Of a stretch of 64,000 nt of DNA, positions 19,191 to 27,972 are shown piece by piece; position 1 is the first letter of the stretch, and each line of letters starts with the position of its first letter. The stretch covers positions 186,001 to 250,000 of the forward strand of contig CAVPPH010000004.1 in assembly GCA_963707275.1 (NCBI GenBank). The letters are read 5' to 3'. Under the pieces are notes generated by a model. It saw only the letters and a list, made by a program, of their open reading frames with translations, was not told the origin of the DNA and did not search any database. Source of the stretch: JACKBK01 sp963707275. Its GTDB lineage: Bacteria > Chloroflexota > Anaerolineae > JAAEKA01. Both the position numbers and the translations under genes were made by a program.

Positions 19191-19409
19191 ATGCGAATTA
19201 CTTTTGATCCAAACGTTATGGGTGGTAGGCCGTGTATCCGCGGGATGCGGGTAACGGTGGGTACCGTTGTTGGATTGGTGGCTGCCGGCTATTCGACCGA
19301 TGAGATTCTGCAATCGTATCCGTATCTTGAAGCTGATGACATCCGGGAGGCGCTGAGCTATGCCGCTTGGCGTGTTGAGGAGAGAGAGTATCCTTTGGCA
19401 GCCGCATGA
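19191..19409 (+). CDS. DUF433-family antitoxin-like protein
   Basis: 72-aa protein matching DUF433 (MGGRPCIRGMRVTVGTVVGLVAAGYSTDEIL), a small helix-turn-helix-like family typically encoded before a DUF5615 PIN-like protein. Here its ATGA stop/start overlap with exactly such a gene (19406-19409) supports a two-gene toxin-antitoxin unit in which this is the DNA-binding antitoxin. ATG at 19191 is used; it lies 12 nt after the polA stop. Base composition is visibly less GC-rich than polA and argS, consistent with acquisition. Confidence 0.85.
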   Translation: MRITFDPNVMGGRPCIRGMRVTVGTVVGLVAAGYSTDEILQSYPYLEADDIREALSYAAWRVEEREYPLAAA

Positions 19410-19774
19410 AGCTGATCATTGATATGAACCTTTCTCCCGATTGGGTAGAGGTGTTCACACAGGAAGGTTGGGTAGCAAGCCATTGGTCCACTGTTGGAGA
19501 TCCGTGTGCGCCTGATGCTGTGATCATGGCTTGGGCACGCGCCAACGACTGCGTCGTATTCACGCATGACCTGGACTTTGGCGTTTTGCTGGCACATTCT
19601 CGAGCAGATGGTCCCAGCGTTATTCAGGTTCGTGTACAGGATGTCTTGCCTGAACATCTCAAGGGACGTATGATCCAGGTGTTACGGTCATACGAGTTGA
19701 TGCTTGATAGTGGTGCGTTGATTACTGTGGACGAAGGCAAGGCGAGGGTGAGAGTCCTGCCTATAGGACGGTAG
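19406..19774 (+). CDS. DUF5615 PIN-like protein (putative toxin)
   Basis: 122-aa protein of the DUF5615/Mut7-C-like PIN superfamily: LIIDMNLSPDWVEVF at the N-terminus supplies the first acidic residue, DPCAPDAVIMAWARAND the second, and VFTHDLDFG the third and fourth. PIN-domain toxins are Mg-dependent RNases, although activity of DUF5615 members has little direct proof. It overlaps the DUF433 antitoxin by 4 nt. The pair sits alone between polA and argS with lower GC, so it is probably a mobile addiction or stress module. Confidence 0.85.
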   Translation: MKLIIDMNLSPDWVEVFTQEGWVASHWSTVGDPCAPDAVIMAWARANDCVVFTHDLDFGVLLAHSRADGPSVIQVRVQDVLPEHLKGRMIQVLRSYELMLDSGALITVDEGKARVRVLPIGR

Positions 19775-19831
19775 AGATTCAGGCTGATGATGTTCGCTCT
19801 GATGTGATAACGCGATGCTGACGGAGAACCG

Positions 19832-19918
19832 ATGGAGATCTTGGGCAACGGCAACATTGTTGGCGTATTGGCAGAGCAAAAAGTATCCTACGACGTGCAG
19901 GAGAACAACACAAAGTGA
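19832..19918 (+). CDS. 28-aa ORF immediately upstream of argS (possible remnant)
   Basis: Reads MEILGNGNIVGVLAEQKV and ten more residues, ending at a TGA that overlaps the GTG of argS (GTGA, 19915-19918). Bases upstream continue the same style of protein in a neighbouring frame (QADDVRSDVITR then DADGEP), reminiscent of DUF2283-type small proteins associated with toxin-antitoxin loci. It may be a frameshifted small gene, a remnant, or a leader peptide. No ribosome-binding site better than GGAG (upstream ACGGAGAACCG) is seen. Confidence 0.25.
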   Translation: MEILGNGNIVGVLAEQKVSYDVQENNTK

Positions 19919-21594
19919 TTCGAGACGATCTTATTTCCCTCATCCAGCAAGCCGCGCATAAAGCACAGGCAGCCGGCGATCTGCCGATTTTTGTGTTGCC
20001 CGACTTTGTCGTCGAGCGACCCAAGAATCCTGAGCACGGCGACTACTCGACCAACGTCGCGATGCAGTCGGCGCGGCTGGCCAAAATGGCGCCAGTTAAG
20101 ATTGCCGAGTCGCTCATTGCCCATTTCGCACCGGCTGAGTTCATTGGCGCCGTGGATCTGGCACATCCGGGCTTCATCAACTTCACGCTGTCCGATCCGT
20201 GGCTCGCGCAGCAAGTGGCGACGATCGAGGCTGCGCCCGATAACTTTGGCAACTCCCACACCGGCCGGGGACGCAAGGCGCAGGTCGAGTTCGTCAGCGC
20301 CAACCCGACCGGCCCGCTGACCATCGGCCATGCCTGGGGCGCGGTGCTGGGCGACACCATCGCCAGCTTGCTGACAGCCACCGGCTGGGATGTCACCCGC
20401 GAGTACTACTTCAACAACGGTGGCCGCCAGATGCGGCTGCTGGGCGAGAGCCTGCGCGTCCGCTACCTGGAGCTGCTGGGTCAGTCCAATCCGATTCCGC
20501 AGGACGGCTATCAGGGCGACTATCTGCGCTGGGTCGCCGCGGCGCTGGTTGCGGAACACGGCGACAGCTTGGCCGAAGCCGACACCGACTTCTTCCGCCA
20601 GCGGGCCGAGCTGTCGATCTTTGCCAACATTCGCGCCACGCTGGCGCGGCTGGGCGTCGATTTCGACGTCTACTACAACGAGCTGGATTTGTACGAGAAC
20701 GGCAAGATCAACGCCGCGGTGCAGGCGCTCTCCACCAGCGGCTACGCCTACCAGAAGGACGGCGCCACCTGGCTGCGGGCCACCGATCTCGGCCTGAAGC
20801 AGGATCGGGTGATCATCAAGTCCAGCGGCGAGCCGACCTATCGCATGCCCGACATCGCCTATCATGTGGACAAGCTGCAGCGCGGCTTCGAGTACATTGT
20901 GGACATCTTCGGCGCCGATCACCACGCGACCTGGCCCGATGTGCTGGCCGGCGTGCGCGCGCTGGGCTACGACACGGGTGGCATCCAGGTCATCATCCAC
21001 CAGTTCATCACACTGATGCGCGAGGGGCTGGAGGTCAAGATGTCCACCCGCCGCGGCGAGTTCGTTACCATCGACGCGCTGCTCGACGAGCTGACCACGC
21101 CGTCGATCCCCGGCCGCGACGTGATGCGTTTCACGCTGCTGACCCGCTCCGCTGATAGCTCCATGACCTTCGATATGGATTTGGCCGTCAAGGAGAGCAG
21201 CGAAAACCCGGTGTACTACGTCCAGTACGGGCACGCCCGTATCTGCGCTATCCTGCGCAAGGCGACTGCTGAGGGCTTCCCGCGCGGCGCGTACGCTGAC
21301 GGCGACCTGAGCCTGCTGAGCCATCCGGCCGAGCTGCGGCTGTTGCGCAAGATGGTGGAACTGCCAGAGGTGATTGCTGACGCGACTGCACAGCTCGCGC
21401 CGCAGCAACTCAGCCATTACGCGCAGGGGCTGGCAAGCGACTTCCACGCCTTCTATCGCGATTGCCAGGTTGTTTCGGCCGTGCCATCCGAGCGCGATCT
21501 GAGCCAGGCGCGGCTGCGGCTGTGCGAGGCGGCTCGCATCGTCCTGGCGCGCGTGCTGGGGCTGATGGGAGTCACCGCGCCGGAGCAGATGTAG
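19915..21594 (+). CDS. argS: Arginyl-tRNA synthetase
   Basis: Intact 559-aa class I synthetase that charges tRNA-Arg. Motifs: the N-terminal Add-1-like domain (first about 110 residues), VEFVSANPTGPLTIGHAWGAVLGD containing the HIGH-equivalent (GHAW, replacing the more usual GHGR), the catalytic-core GADHHATWP, then VKMSTRRGEFVTI in place of KMSKS, as usual for ArgRS. The C-terminal anticodon-binding domain ends in the family-typical APEQM. GTG start at 19915 with GGAG about 13 nt upstream. serA follows 7 nt after the stop. Confidence 0.96.
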   Translation: MIRDDLISLIQQAAHKAQAAGDLPIFVLPDFVVERPKNPEHGDYSTNVAMQSARLAKMAPVKIAESLIAHFAPAEFIGAVDLAHPGFINFTLSDPWLAQQVATIEAAPDNFGNSHTGRGRKAQVEFVSANPTGPLTIGHAWGAVLGDTIASLLTATGWDVTREYYFNNGGRQMRLLGESLRVRYLELLGQSNPIPQDGYQGDYLRWVAAALVAEHGDSLAEADTDFFRQRAELSIFANIRATLARLGVDFDVYYNELDLYENGKINAAVQALSTSGYAYQKDGATWLRATDLGLKQDRVIIKSSGEPTYRMPDIAYHVDKLQRGFEYIVDIFGADHHATWPDVLAGVRALGYDTGGIQVIIHQFITLMREGLEVKMSTRRGEFVTIDALLDELTTPSIPGRDVMRFTLLTRSADSSMTFDMDLAVKESSENPVYYVQYGHARICAILRKATAEGFPRGAYADGDLSLLSHPAELRLLRKMVELPEVIADATAQLAPQQLSHYAQGLASDFHAFYRDCQVVSAVPSERDLSQARLRLCEAARIVLARVLGLMGVTAPEQM

Positions 21595-21601
21595 TATTCC
21601 C

Positions 21602-23200
21602 ATGAATGCTCAAAAACCACGCATACTGATTGCTGACCCTCTGGACGCGGAGGGCATGGATATCCTGCGGTCGCACGTCGAGTTGGTCGAGTTACCGGCC
21701 ATCACGCAGGACGAATTGATCGCCACCGTAGGTGAGTTCGACGGGCTGATCGTGCGCAGCCGCGCCAAGGCGACGGCTGAGGTATTGGCTGCAGGAACAC
21801 GCGATGGTCGCCTGCGGGTTGTCGGACGCGCCGGCGTCGGCGTGGACAACATCGATGTGGCCGCGGCGACGCAGGCCGGCGTGATCGTCGTCAACGCGCC
21901 GACCGGCAACGTGCTGGCGGCTGCCGAGCACACCGTGGCGATGCTGCTGTCGCTGTCGCGGCAGATACCGCAGGCCGACAAATCGGTGCGTGCGGGCGAG
22001 TGGCGGCGAACTGCCTTCGTCGGCGTCGAGATCAACGGCAAGCGCCTGGGGCTCATCGGCCTGGGACGGATTGCGTCGCTGGTGGCGGAACGCGTGCAGG
22101 CATTCGGCATGGAAGTGGTGGCCTTCGATCCTTACGTGGGCAAGGACTACACCAGCAACCTGGGCGTCGAACTGGTCGAGCTGGACGAACTGCTGGAAAC
22201 TGCTGATTACATCTCACTGCATGTTCCGGCCACCGACCAGACGCGCAACATGATCGGTGAAGCGCAGCTTCGTCGCTGCAAAGCGGGTGTTCGTCTGGTC
22301 AACTGCGCGCGCGGCGGGATCATCGACGAGGAGGCTTTGCTGCGCGCATTGGAGAGCGGTCACGTGGCCGGTGCTGCTCTGGACGTGTTTGCGGCGGAGC
22401 CGCCTGTTGGCAGCCCGCTGCTCAGTCATCCCGGAGTCGTTCTGACTCCGCACATCGCCGGCTCGACGCGTGAGGCGCAGCGACAGGTCGCCATTGACGT
22501 CGCTGAGCAGGTGGTGGCGGTCCTCCACGGGCAAATGGCGCGCTACGCGATCAACACGCCGATCATCCCGCCCAAGGATCTGGAGGTCCTGACACCCTAC
22601 ATCGACCTGGCGGAGCGGCTGGGCCGCTTTCTGACCCAGTTTGAGCCAGGAATTCTGGATCGGATGGAACTGACTGCCCACGGACCTATCGCTGAACACG
22701 ATCTGGCCTACCTGGAGGCGGCGGCGCTCAAGGGGTTGCTGGATGGTGTCGTGGCCGAGCGGGTCAATCTGGTGAACGCCCGCCTGATCGCACGCCAGCG
22801 CGGTCTGTCACTCTCGCAGCGTCGCCAGCAGCATCACAGCGAGCGCTATGAGAACCTGCTAACGCTGTCCGTCGGCAACGACAAACGGCAACGGCTGGTG
22901 CGCGGATCGGTGCTGCAAAACGAGCCACATATCGTTTGCATTGATGACCTGTGGGTCGATTTCGTGGCCAGGGGCCATTTCCTGTTGACGTGGCACTATG
23001 ACCGGCCGGGCATCATTGGCACCATCGGCACAATGCTGGGCGAGAACGATGTCAATATCGCCTACATGCACGTTGGCCGCCGTTCGCCGCGCGGCGAAGC
23101 AATTATGGTGCTGGGTTTGGATGAGGCGATTCCGGAGCGCCTGTTCCCGGAGATACTTGCCATGCCACACAACTATTGGGTCAAGGCCGTGGATTTGTAG
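21602..23200 (+). CDS. serA: D-3-phosphoglycerate dehydrogenase
   Basis: Intact 532-aa enzyme catalysing the first step of serine synthesis from 3-phosphoglycerate. The NAD-binding motif GLIGLGRIASLVAERVQAFGM lies near residue 147. The catalytic Arg/Glu/His set falls in LVNCARGGIIDEEAL and LTPHIAGSTREAQ. Long-form layout: catalytic and nucleotide-binding domains, then an ASB/intervening domain (about residues 320-450), then a C-terminal ACT domain (HYDRPGIIGTIGTMLGENDVNIAYMHVGR, shown as consecutive pieces) that in other species senses serine. Translation may be coupled to argS, whose stop is 7 nt upstream. Confidence 0.95.
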   Translation: MNAQKPRILIADPLDAEGMDILRSHVELVELPAITQDELIATVGEFDGLIVRSRAKATAEVLAAGTRDGRLRVVGRAGVGVDNIDVAAATQAGVIVVNAPTGNVLAAAEHTVAMLLSLSRQIPQADKSVRAGEWRRTAFVGVEINGKRLGLIGLGRIASLVAERVQAFGMEVVAFDPYVGKDYTSNLGVELVELDELLETADYISLHVPATDQTRNMIGEAQLRRCKAGVRLVNCARGGIIDEEALLRALESGHVAGAALDVFAAEPPVGSPLLSHPGVVLTPHIAGSTREAQRQVAIDVAEQVVAVLHGQMARYAINTPIIPPKDLEVLTPYIDLAERLGRFLTQFEPGILDRMELTAHGPIAEHDLAYLEAAALKGLLDGVVAERVNLVNARLIARQRGLSLSQRRQQHHSERYENLLTLSVGNDKRQRLVRGSVLQNEPHIVCIDDLWVDFVARGHFLLTWHYDRPGIIGTIGTMLGENDVNIAYMHVGRRSPRGEAIMVLGLDEAIPERLFPEILAMPHNYWVKAVDL

Positions 23201-23594
23201 TTACCGGTTCTGAATAAGTCGGGTTGGTCGCCGCCGCATTGCAGCTTCCTCTCTTCTCAAGGGGCGTCCTTCTCAGGGCTACATAACATCATTGCTCGTG
23301 TCCAGAGCAAGTGCACTGGACGGTGTAGTCACGGTGGCTTCGTACAGACTGGCCCGAGCACTTGTACGGAAGCACAAGTCGACATCATAGTCTCGGAGAC
23401 GGGGTTCGCGGGAGCCGATCAGTGCTGCCGTTAAGCGCCGGTTGGCTGGCTAGTACTATGGTACTAATGCAACCGCGCTCTGAGTGTGATAGAATGGGCA
23501 GGATCCGTCGGGTGCGAATTGCCTGCCGGCGTTGCCGGGCAGCATTTCCAGCCTGGCCGGATCAGTACAAGAAGCGAACAACGGATACAAGGTA
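23201..23594 (+). other. 394-nt intergenic region between serA and the response regulator
   Basis: No gene is seen. It holds a near-palindrome TAGTAC-TATG-GTACTA (23451-23466) upstream of an extended -10, and partly complementary stretches around GAGCAAGTGC and GAGCACTTGT (about 23306-23373). A structured RNA cannot be excluded, but none is recognised. Confidence 0.4.
23451..23495 (+). promoter_or_regulatory. Candidate operator and extended -10 promoter of the response-regulator gene
   Basis: Extended -10 TGATAGAAT (23487-23495) with no good -35. The 16-bp palindrome TAGTACTATGGTACTA just upstream could be an activator site. Confidence 0.4.
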
Positions 23595-24062
23595 ATGGAC
23601 CACACTAACATCGCCGAGCCTTCTACCATTTCTGACTCACCGTCTGTGACGGGAGGAATCCGGCCACGTCCGCGTGTGCTCGTGGTGGAGGACAACGGCG
23701 ACATGCGCGAGTTTCTGGCGCGCGTGCTGTCGATGCGCGGCTACGAGTTTCTTGAGGCGGCTGATGGCGAAGAGGGGTTGCAAGTGGCGCGCACGCAACT
23801 GCCTAATCTGATCCTGATGGACATTTCCCTGCCGGCACTTGACGGTTTCGAGGCGACCCGTCGCATCAAGCAAGACCCCGCAATGCGGCATATCCCAGTG
23901 GTCGCTGTCACCGCGCATGCTCGCCCGGCCGACGAGCAGCGGGCACTGGACGCCGGCTGCGACGGCTATCTTAGCAAACCCTACAGTCTGCGCGACTTTC
24001 TGGCCGTGGTTGAAAAGAATCTCGGCCAGCCGCATGCGTTCGACCAGACGTCACCCGAATAG
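23595..24062 (+). CDS. Single-domain CheY-like response regulator
   Basis: 155-aa receiver-domain protein with a 25-residue Ser/Thr-rich leader. The acidic pair is E32/D33, phospho-acceptor Asp76 (LILMDISLP), conserved Thr106 (VVAVTAHA) and Lys128 (YLSKPYS). There is no output domain, so it must act by protein-protein contact, as do the DivK/CheY types. No histidine kinase is adjacent, making it an orphan. ATG at 23595 preceded by AAGG; longer in-frame starts lie inside the promoter region. Confidence 0.9.
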   Translation: MDHTNIAEPSTISDSPSVTGGIRPRPRVLVVEDNGDMREFLARVLSMRGYEFLEAADGEEGLQVARTQLPNLILMDISLPALDGFEATRRIKQDPAMRHIPVVAVTAHARPADEQRALDAGCDGYLSKPYSLRDFLAVVEKNLGQPHAFDQTSPE

Positions 24063-24109
24063 ACCTCTCAACAGACCCTCAATCAGCTTCGTTTGTCGCG
24101 GCTCGTGTG

Positions 24110-24138
24110 TTGCCGGTCGCTTTGACCCGTGGTATACT
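24110..24138 (+). promoter_or_regulatory. Sigma70-type promoter of the SH3 lipoprotein operon
   Basis: TTGCCG (24110-24115), 17 nt, TATACT (24133-24138); the start codon is 67 nt downstream. Confidence 0.7.
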
Positions 24139-24204
24139 TGCCCAACCAATTGCGGCGCTTCGGCGTCACCAGTTGGATTCTGCTGGTAGCCACGGGCTTT
24201 TTGC

Positions 24205-25005
24205 ATGTCAAACCGACGGCATATAGACTCCTCAAAGACTGACCAACATTCCACATCTGCTGCACCCGGTCGCCGCGCGATCGGGCTCGCTGCGCTGGCA
24301 GTCGCGATGGTGACTCTGGCGTGTGGCAGTTTTGTGCCGCGTCCAACGCCAGTTCCCCGTCCATCGCCGACTGCGATTATCGAATCTTCCGCACAACAGC
24401 AGGCCACGCCTACGCCGACCGCTCCGCTGCCCACATCGGTGCCGACTCGTGTCGTGCCGACGTCTACCTTCACGCCGACACCGGTGCCCGGCACCGAACT
24501 GATCGTTGGCCAGCCAGCGCGTGTCTCGGCAGCGCAGGGCCTCAACGTGCGCAAGACTCCCAGCGTCACAGGCGACCGCGCTGGACGCTATCCGCCGGGC
24601 GCGATCATCAGCATTCTTGAAGGGCCGGTCACGGCTGACGGCTACCGCTGGTGGCGTGTCGGCAACAACGAGCTGTCAGGCTGGGTGGCCGACGGTGACG
24701 CTGACGGCGCAGAGGAATGGCTCAGCCCTAAGGTTGGCAGCACGCAACCTGTCAACCGTGCCGTGAAGCTGGGCGACGAGGTGGTGGTGACCGTCGGCGC
24801 CGGCGGCTTGCTGAAAGTGCGCGCTCAGGCCGGAACCAACTCGCCCGTCGAGCATCAGGTGCCTGAAAATAGTCAGCTAAGTATTGTCGAGGGACCGGTC
24901 GAGGCCAACGGGTTTCGCTGGTGGCAAGTCAGCGACGGCGGCTCGGTGACTGGCTGGGCAGCCGAGGGTAACTCGACCGATCGCTGGCTGACGCCGCTGG
25001 AGTAA
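24205..25005 (+). CDS. Lipoprotein with two bacterial SH3-like domains
   Basis: 266 aa. A long basic N-region and hydrophobic stretch lead to a lipobox ending VTLAC with Cys40 as the lipidation site, so it is exported and membrane-anchored. Residues 45-95 are a Pro/Thr-rich linker. Two SH3b-like domains follow: GLNVRKTPSVTGDRAGRYPPG with WWRV, and LLKVRAQAGTNSPVEHQV with WWQV. Such domains bind peptidoglycan or peptides at the cell surface; ligand unknown. First gene of a likely operon with the DUF971 gene (2 nt gap) and the SUI1 gene. Confidence 0.82.
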   Translation: MSNRRHIDSSKTDQHSTSAAPGRRAIGLAALAVAMVTLACGSFVPRPTPVPRPSPTAIIESSAQQQATPTPTAPLPTSVPTRVVPTSTFTPTPVPGTELIVGQPARVSAAQGLNVRKTPSVTGDRAGRYPPGAIISILEGPVTADGYRWWRVGNNELSGWVADGDADGAEEWLSPKVGSTQPVNRAVKLGDEVVVTVGAGGLLKVRAQAGTNSPVEHQVPENSQLSIVEGPVEANGFRWWQVSDGGSVTGWAAEGNSTDRWLTPLE

Positions 25006-25007
25006 AC

Positions 25008-25379
25008 ATGACACAGGAACGCCCGCAAGGCTTGACCGTCAACCGGGAAGAACAGTCGCTGGAGATCATCTGGAGCGACGGGCATCGCAGCGTCTACCCG
25101 CTGGCAGGGCTACGCAACGTCTGCCCGTGCGCCGAGTGTCGCGGCGGCCACGAGGCCATGTCGGCGCCGGTCGACCGGGCGATGCTGCACGAGACGCCGG
25201 CGAAGACGTGGCAGATCAGCGGCGCGGATCTGGTCGGCAATTACGCGCTCAGCTTCGTCTGGGCCGACGGCCACGAGGCTGGGATCTACACCTGGGGATT
25301 GCTGCGGGCGTTGTGCCCCTGCCAGCAGTGCGACGCTGATGCGCTGGCCGCCGGCGTCCCCGACGTCTATTCCGCGTAG
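25008..25379 (+). CDS. DUF971-family protein
   Basis: 123-aa protein matching DUF971: LEIIWSDGHRSVYPLAGLRNVCPCAECRG, then YALSFVWADGHEAGIYTWGLLRALCPC. The family resembles the N-terminal domain of gamma-butyrobetaine hydroxylase and has conserved Cys pairs (here CPCAEC and CPCQQC) that may bind zinc or an Fe-S cluster. In bacteria it is linked to iron-sulfur maintenance genes, but the role here is unproven. ATG 2 nt after the lipoprotein stop. Confidence 0.85.
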   Translation: MTQERPQGLTVNREEQSLEIIWSDGHRSVYPLAGLRNVCPCAECRGGHEAMSAPVDRAMLHETPAKTWQISGADLVGNYALSFVWADGHEAGIYTWGLLRALCPCQQCDADALAAGVPDVYSA

Positions 25380-25385
25380 GTGAGC

Positions 25386-25781
25386 ATGGGTACCCCCGAC
25401 CGCAAGTTGGTCTATTCAACTGAAGACACGAGCGAAGACGACTCCCCGTTTGCCGTTCTGCGCGGACAGATCGCTGACGATGACCCGCCAGCCGGGCAAC
25501 AGGCGCCGCCTCCGCCAGCCAAATCAACCTCCCAAGGCGCGGGCGCGCAAGTGCGCGTTGGCCGTGAACGCAAAGGCAGGCGCGGCAAGACGGTGTCGAT
25601 CATCACCGGGGTGCCAGGGCCGGAGGCACGCCGGCAGGATTTGCTGAAGCAGCTCAAGCAGAAGCTAGGCACGGGCGGCGCACTGGAGGGCGACAACATT
25701 GTCATCCAGGGAGACCACCGCGACCGCGCCGTGGATCTCCTCAATCAGATGGGATATCGCGCGAAGTCAGCCGGGGGATAG
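25386..25781 (+). CDS. SUI1/eIF1-like translation factor (YciH type)
   Basis: 131 aa: a disordered, Pro-rich N-terminal half followed by an SUI1 domain (RGKTVSIITGVPGPEARRQD, then LKQKLGTGGALEGDNIVIQG). Bacterial YciH-like proteins bind the 30S subunit and can discriminate against aberrant initiation complexes. This matters in a genome with GTG/TTG and probable leaderless starts, although a link is only inference. ATG at 25386 with AGGTGA upstream; a GTG two codons earlier is possible. Last gene before a convergent hairpin. Confidence 0.88.
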   Translation: MGTPDRKLVYSTEDTSEDDSPFAVLRGQIADDDPPAGQQAPPPPAKSTSQGAGAQVRVGRERKGRRGKTVSIITGVPGPEARRQDLLKQLKQKLGTGGALEGDNIVIQGDHRDRAVDLLNQMGYRAKSAGG

Positions 25782-25782
25782 G

Positions 25783-25832
25783 GTTCGTAGCAGCGATTTC
25801 AGCCGCCGCCGGCTGAAATCGCTATTACGAAC
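25783..25832. terminator. Long hairpin between convergent genes, likely bidirectional terminator
   Basis: AGCGATTTCAGCCG paired with CGGCTGAAATCGCT, extended by GTTCGTA/TACGAAC outer arms. Only 12 nt separate it from the stop of the acyl-CoA synthetase gene. Confidence 0.75.
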
Positions 25833-25844
25833 AGATTGCTTAAA

Positions 25845-27820
25845 TCAGACATACGCGCTGCCAGCCCGCCGGATCATGTCTACCACCTCCGGGTTGACCA
25901 GCGCGCTCAGGTCGCCGGGCGGTTCGTCCAGCCAGGTGGCGCGCAGCACGCGCCGCATCACCTTGGCGTTGCGCGTCTTGGGCAGGTCGGGTACGAAGAC
26001 GACCGCTTTCGGCGTCAGCGGCTTGCCCATCGCGCCGGCGATCCTCGCTTTTAGCGCCGCTGCCAGCTCCTCCGTTGGTTCGATGTCGGGGGCCAACACG
26101 CAAAAGACAACCAGCGCCTGCCCTTTCAGCTCGTCGGGCACGCCGATCGCGCCGGCTTCCACCACCGCGGGATCGTTGACTAGCACGGTTTCCACCTCGG
26201 CCGGGCCGAGCCGCTTGCCGGCAACCTTGATCGTGTCGTCGGAGCGGCCGAGGATGTACCACTGGCCGTCGGCATCAATGGCCGCCCAGTCGCCGTGTAC
26301 CCACACTTCGGGCAAACGGCTCCAGAAAGATTCGATGTAACGTTCGGGGTCCTTCCAGAAGCCGCGCGTCATGCCGATCCACGGCGCGCGCACCACCAGT
26401 TCGCCGACCTGGCCGCGTACGCTGCGGCCGTGGTCGTCAACCACATCCGCTGCCATGCCGACATTGGGGCCAGAAAAGGCGCACGGCTTGAGCGGCTTCA
26501 GCACGTTGCCCATGACGATGCCACCCGAGATCTCGGTGCCGCCGGAGTAGTTGATGATCGGGCAACGTTCCCCCGCCCACGGTGTTGAACAGCCACAGCC
26601 ACGGTTCGGGGTTCCACGGCTCGCCGGTGGATGCCATGATGCGCAGGCTGGAGAGGTCGTGCCGCCGCACCGGTTCCTCGCCGTGCTGCATCAGCGAGCG
26701 GATCAGGGTTGGCGACACGCCCAGCGTCGTGATCTTGTGACGCTCCACAAGGCTCCAGAGTCGATCCACGTCGGGGAAATCAGGCGCGCCGTCGTAGAAG
26801 ACCATGGTCGCGCCCAGCAACAGTGTGCCGAAGACCTCCCACGGTCCCATCATCCAACCCATGTCGGTCATCCAATAGAGCGTGTCCTCCCGCCGTAGAT
26901 CCAATCCTAGCGCTATGTCCATCGCGGCTTTGAGTGGAAAGCCGCAATGCGTGTGTACCGCACCTTTGGGCCGGCCCGTGGTTCCGCTGGTGTAGATGAT
27001 CATCAATACGTCTTCGGCCGAGGTAGGTTCAGGGGAGTCATCCTCTCGGACCGAGGCGCAGCAGATCTTCCCACCAGAGATCGCGGCCTGGCGCCAGGGT
27101 TGTCTGGCCGTCTGTTTTGTTGCACACGATCACGTGTGCCACATCGGGCGCGAATGCGAGCGCTTCGTCGATGGTTGGTTTCATCGGCACCAGACGGCCG
27201 CGCCTGAAGGTCCCATCGGTGGTAAAGACCGCTTTCGCGTCGGCGTCGACCAGCCGGGTGACGACTGCGCCCGCGCCGTAACCGGAGAAGAGCGGCAGGA
27301 TGATCGCGCCGATGCGGGCGATCGCCAGCATCGCAATCGCGATCTCGGGGATCATCGGCATGTAAAGCGCGATTGCGTCTCCCTTGCCCAGCCCTAGCGC
27401 GCGCAGGCCGGCAGCGACCCGGCAAACCTCGTCGTGTAACTCGCGGTAGGTCAGTGTCACCACCTGGCCAGCTTCGCTTTCGTAGCGCAGCGCCAGTTTG
27501 TACTCTACATCAGTACCCAGCCAGCGATCCAGACAATTGTGCGTGATGTTCATGATGCCATCAACGCACCAGACCGGCCAGGCGTTGCCCTTCGACAGAT
27601 CGATCACTTGCGAATAGGGCGTGACAAACTCGATGCCAAGGTAGGTCAGCATTGCGTCGGTGAACCAAGCCACGTCTTCGACTGAGCGCAGGTGAAGTTC
27701 GTCCCAGTCGACGATGCCGTGGCTGTCCATGAATTGCTTGACGTGGCTGCCGTCAGTGTATTCGCTCGAAGGCCTCCAGACGATCTCGCCGCCGAAGCTG
27801 AACTCAGTTGAATTGCTCAT
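25845..27820 (-). CDS. Acetyl/acyl-CoA synthetase-like AMP-forming ligase (two frameshifts)
   Basis: Repaired length is about 658 aa, the size of acetyl- or propionyl-CoA synthetase. Order: ACAS_N-like N-terminus, P-loop YTSGTTGRPKGAVHTH (core motif), the adenylate-binding stretch, GRSDDTIKVAGKRLGPAEVE hinge motif, and the C-terminal lysine region TRNAKVMRRVLR that adenylates the acyl group. It activates a short-chain acid with ATP and CoA; sequence alone does not decide acetate, propionate or acetoacetate. Start at 27820 is supported by GGAGG on the minus strand. Indels lie near 27010 and 26560. It is divergent from the dcw operon and convergent with the SUI1 gene. Confidence 0.9.
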
Positions 27821-27910
27821 CGTGGTTCCTCCTTGATGGTACGCGGCGACCAATATCCTTACATAACCTTAAAATTTACCAGAAACAGCGACAGAGTTTA
27901 CCAGCAGCCC

Positions 27911-27939
27911 TTGTCAAATCGTTGGATCGGTGTTATCAT
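27911..27939 (+). promoter_or_regulatory. Sigma70-type promoter of the dcw operon
   Basis: TTGTCA (27911-27916), 17 nt, TATCAT (27934-27939). Predicted transcript start near 27946, inside the MraZ operator; leader of about 140 nt before mraZ. Confidence 0.85.
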
Positions 27940-27943
27940 TGCG

Positions 27944-27972
27944 AAAGTGGGAGAAAGTGGGTCAAAGTGGGA
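27944..27972 (+). promoter_or_regulatory. MraZ operator (three AAAGTGGG repeats)
   Basis: AAAGTGGG occurs at 27944, 27954 and 27964, one per helical turn. This matches the TGGGN-N5 repeat array bound by MraZ in E. coli and the AAAGTG array of mycoplasmas. It overlaps the predicted transcription start, so it should mediate autorepression. Confidence 0.9.

Noticed and set aside
19888..21603. A 571-codon open frame on the minus strand opposite argS
   Set aside because: It mirrors argS codon for codon, is rich in Gln/Arg/His/Ala as expected for the antisense of GC-rich genes, lacks any recognisable motif, and argS is certain.
27836..27910. Repeated TTTACCAG octamers as an operator for the acyl-CoA synthetase gene
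   Set aside because: Two direct copies 22 bp apart could be chance; no symmetry and no clear minus-strand promoter to relate them to.
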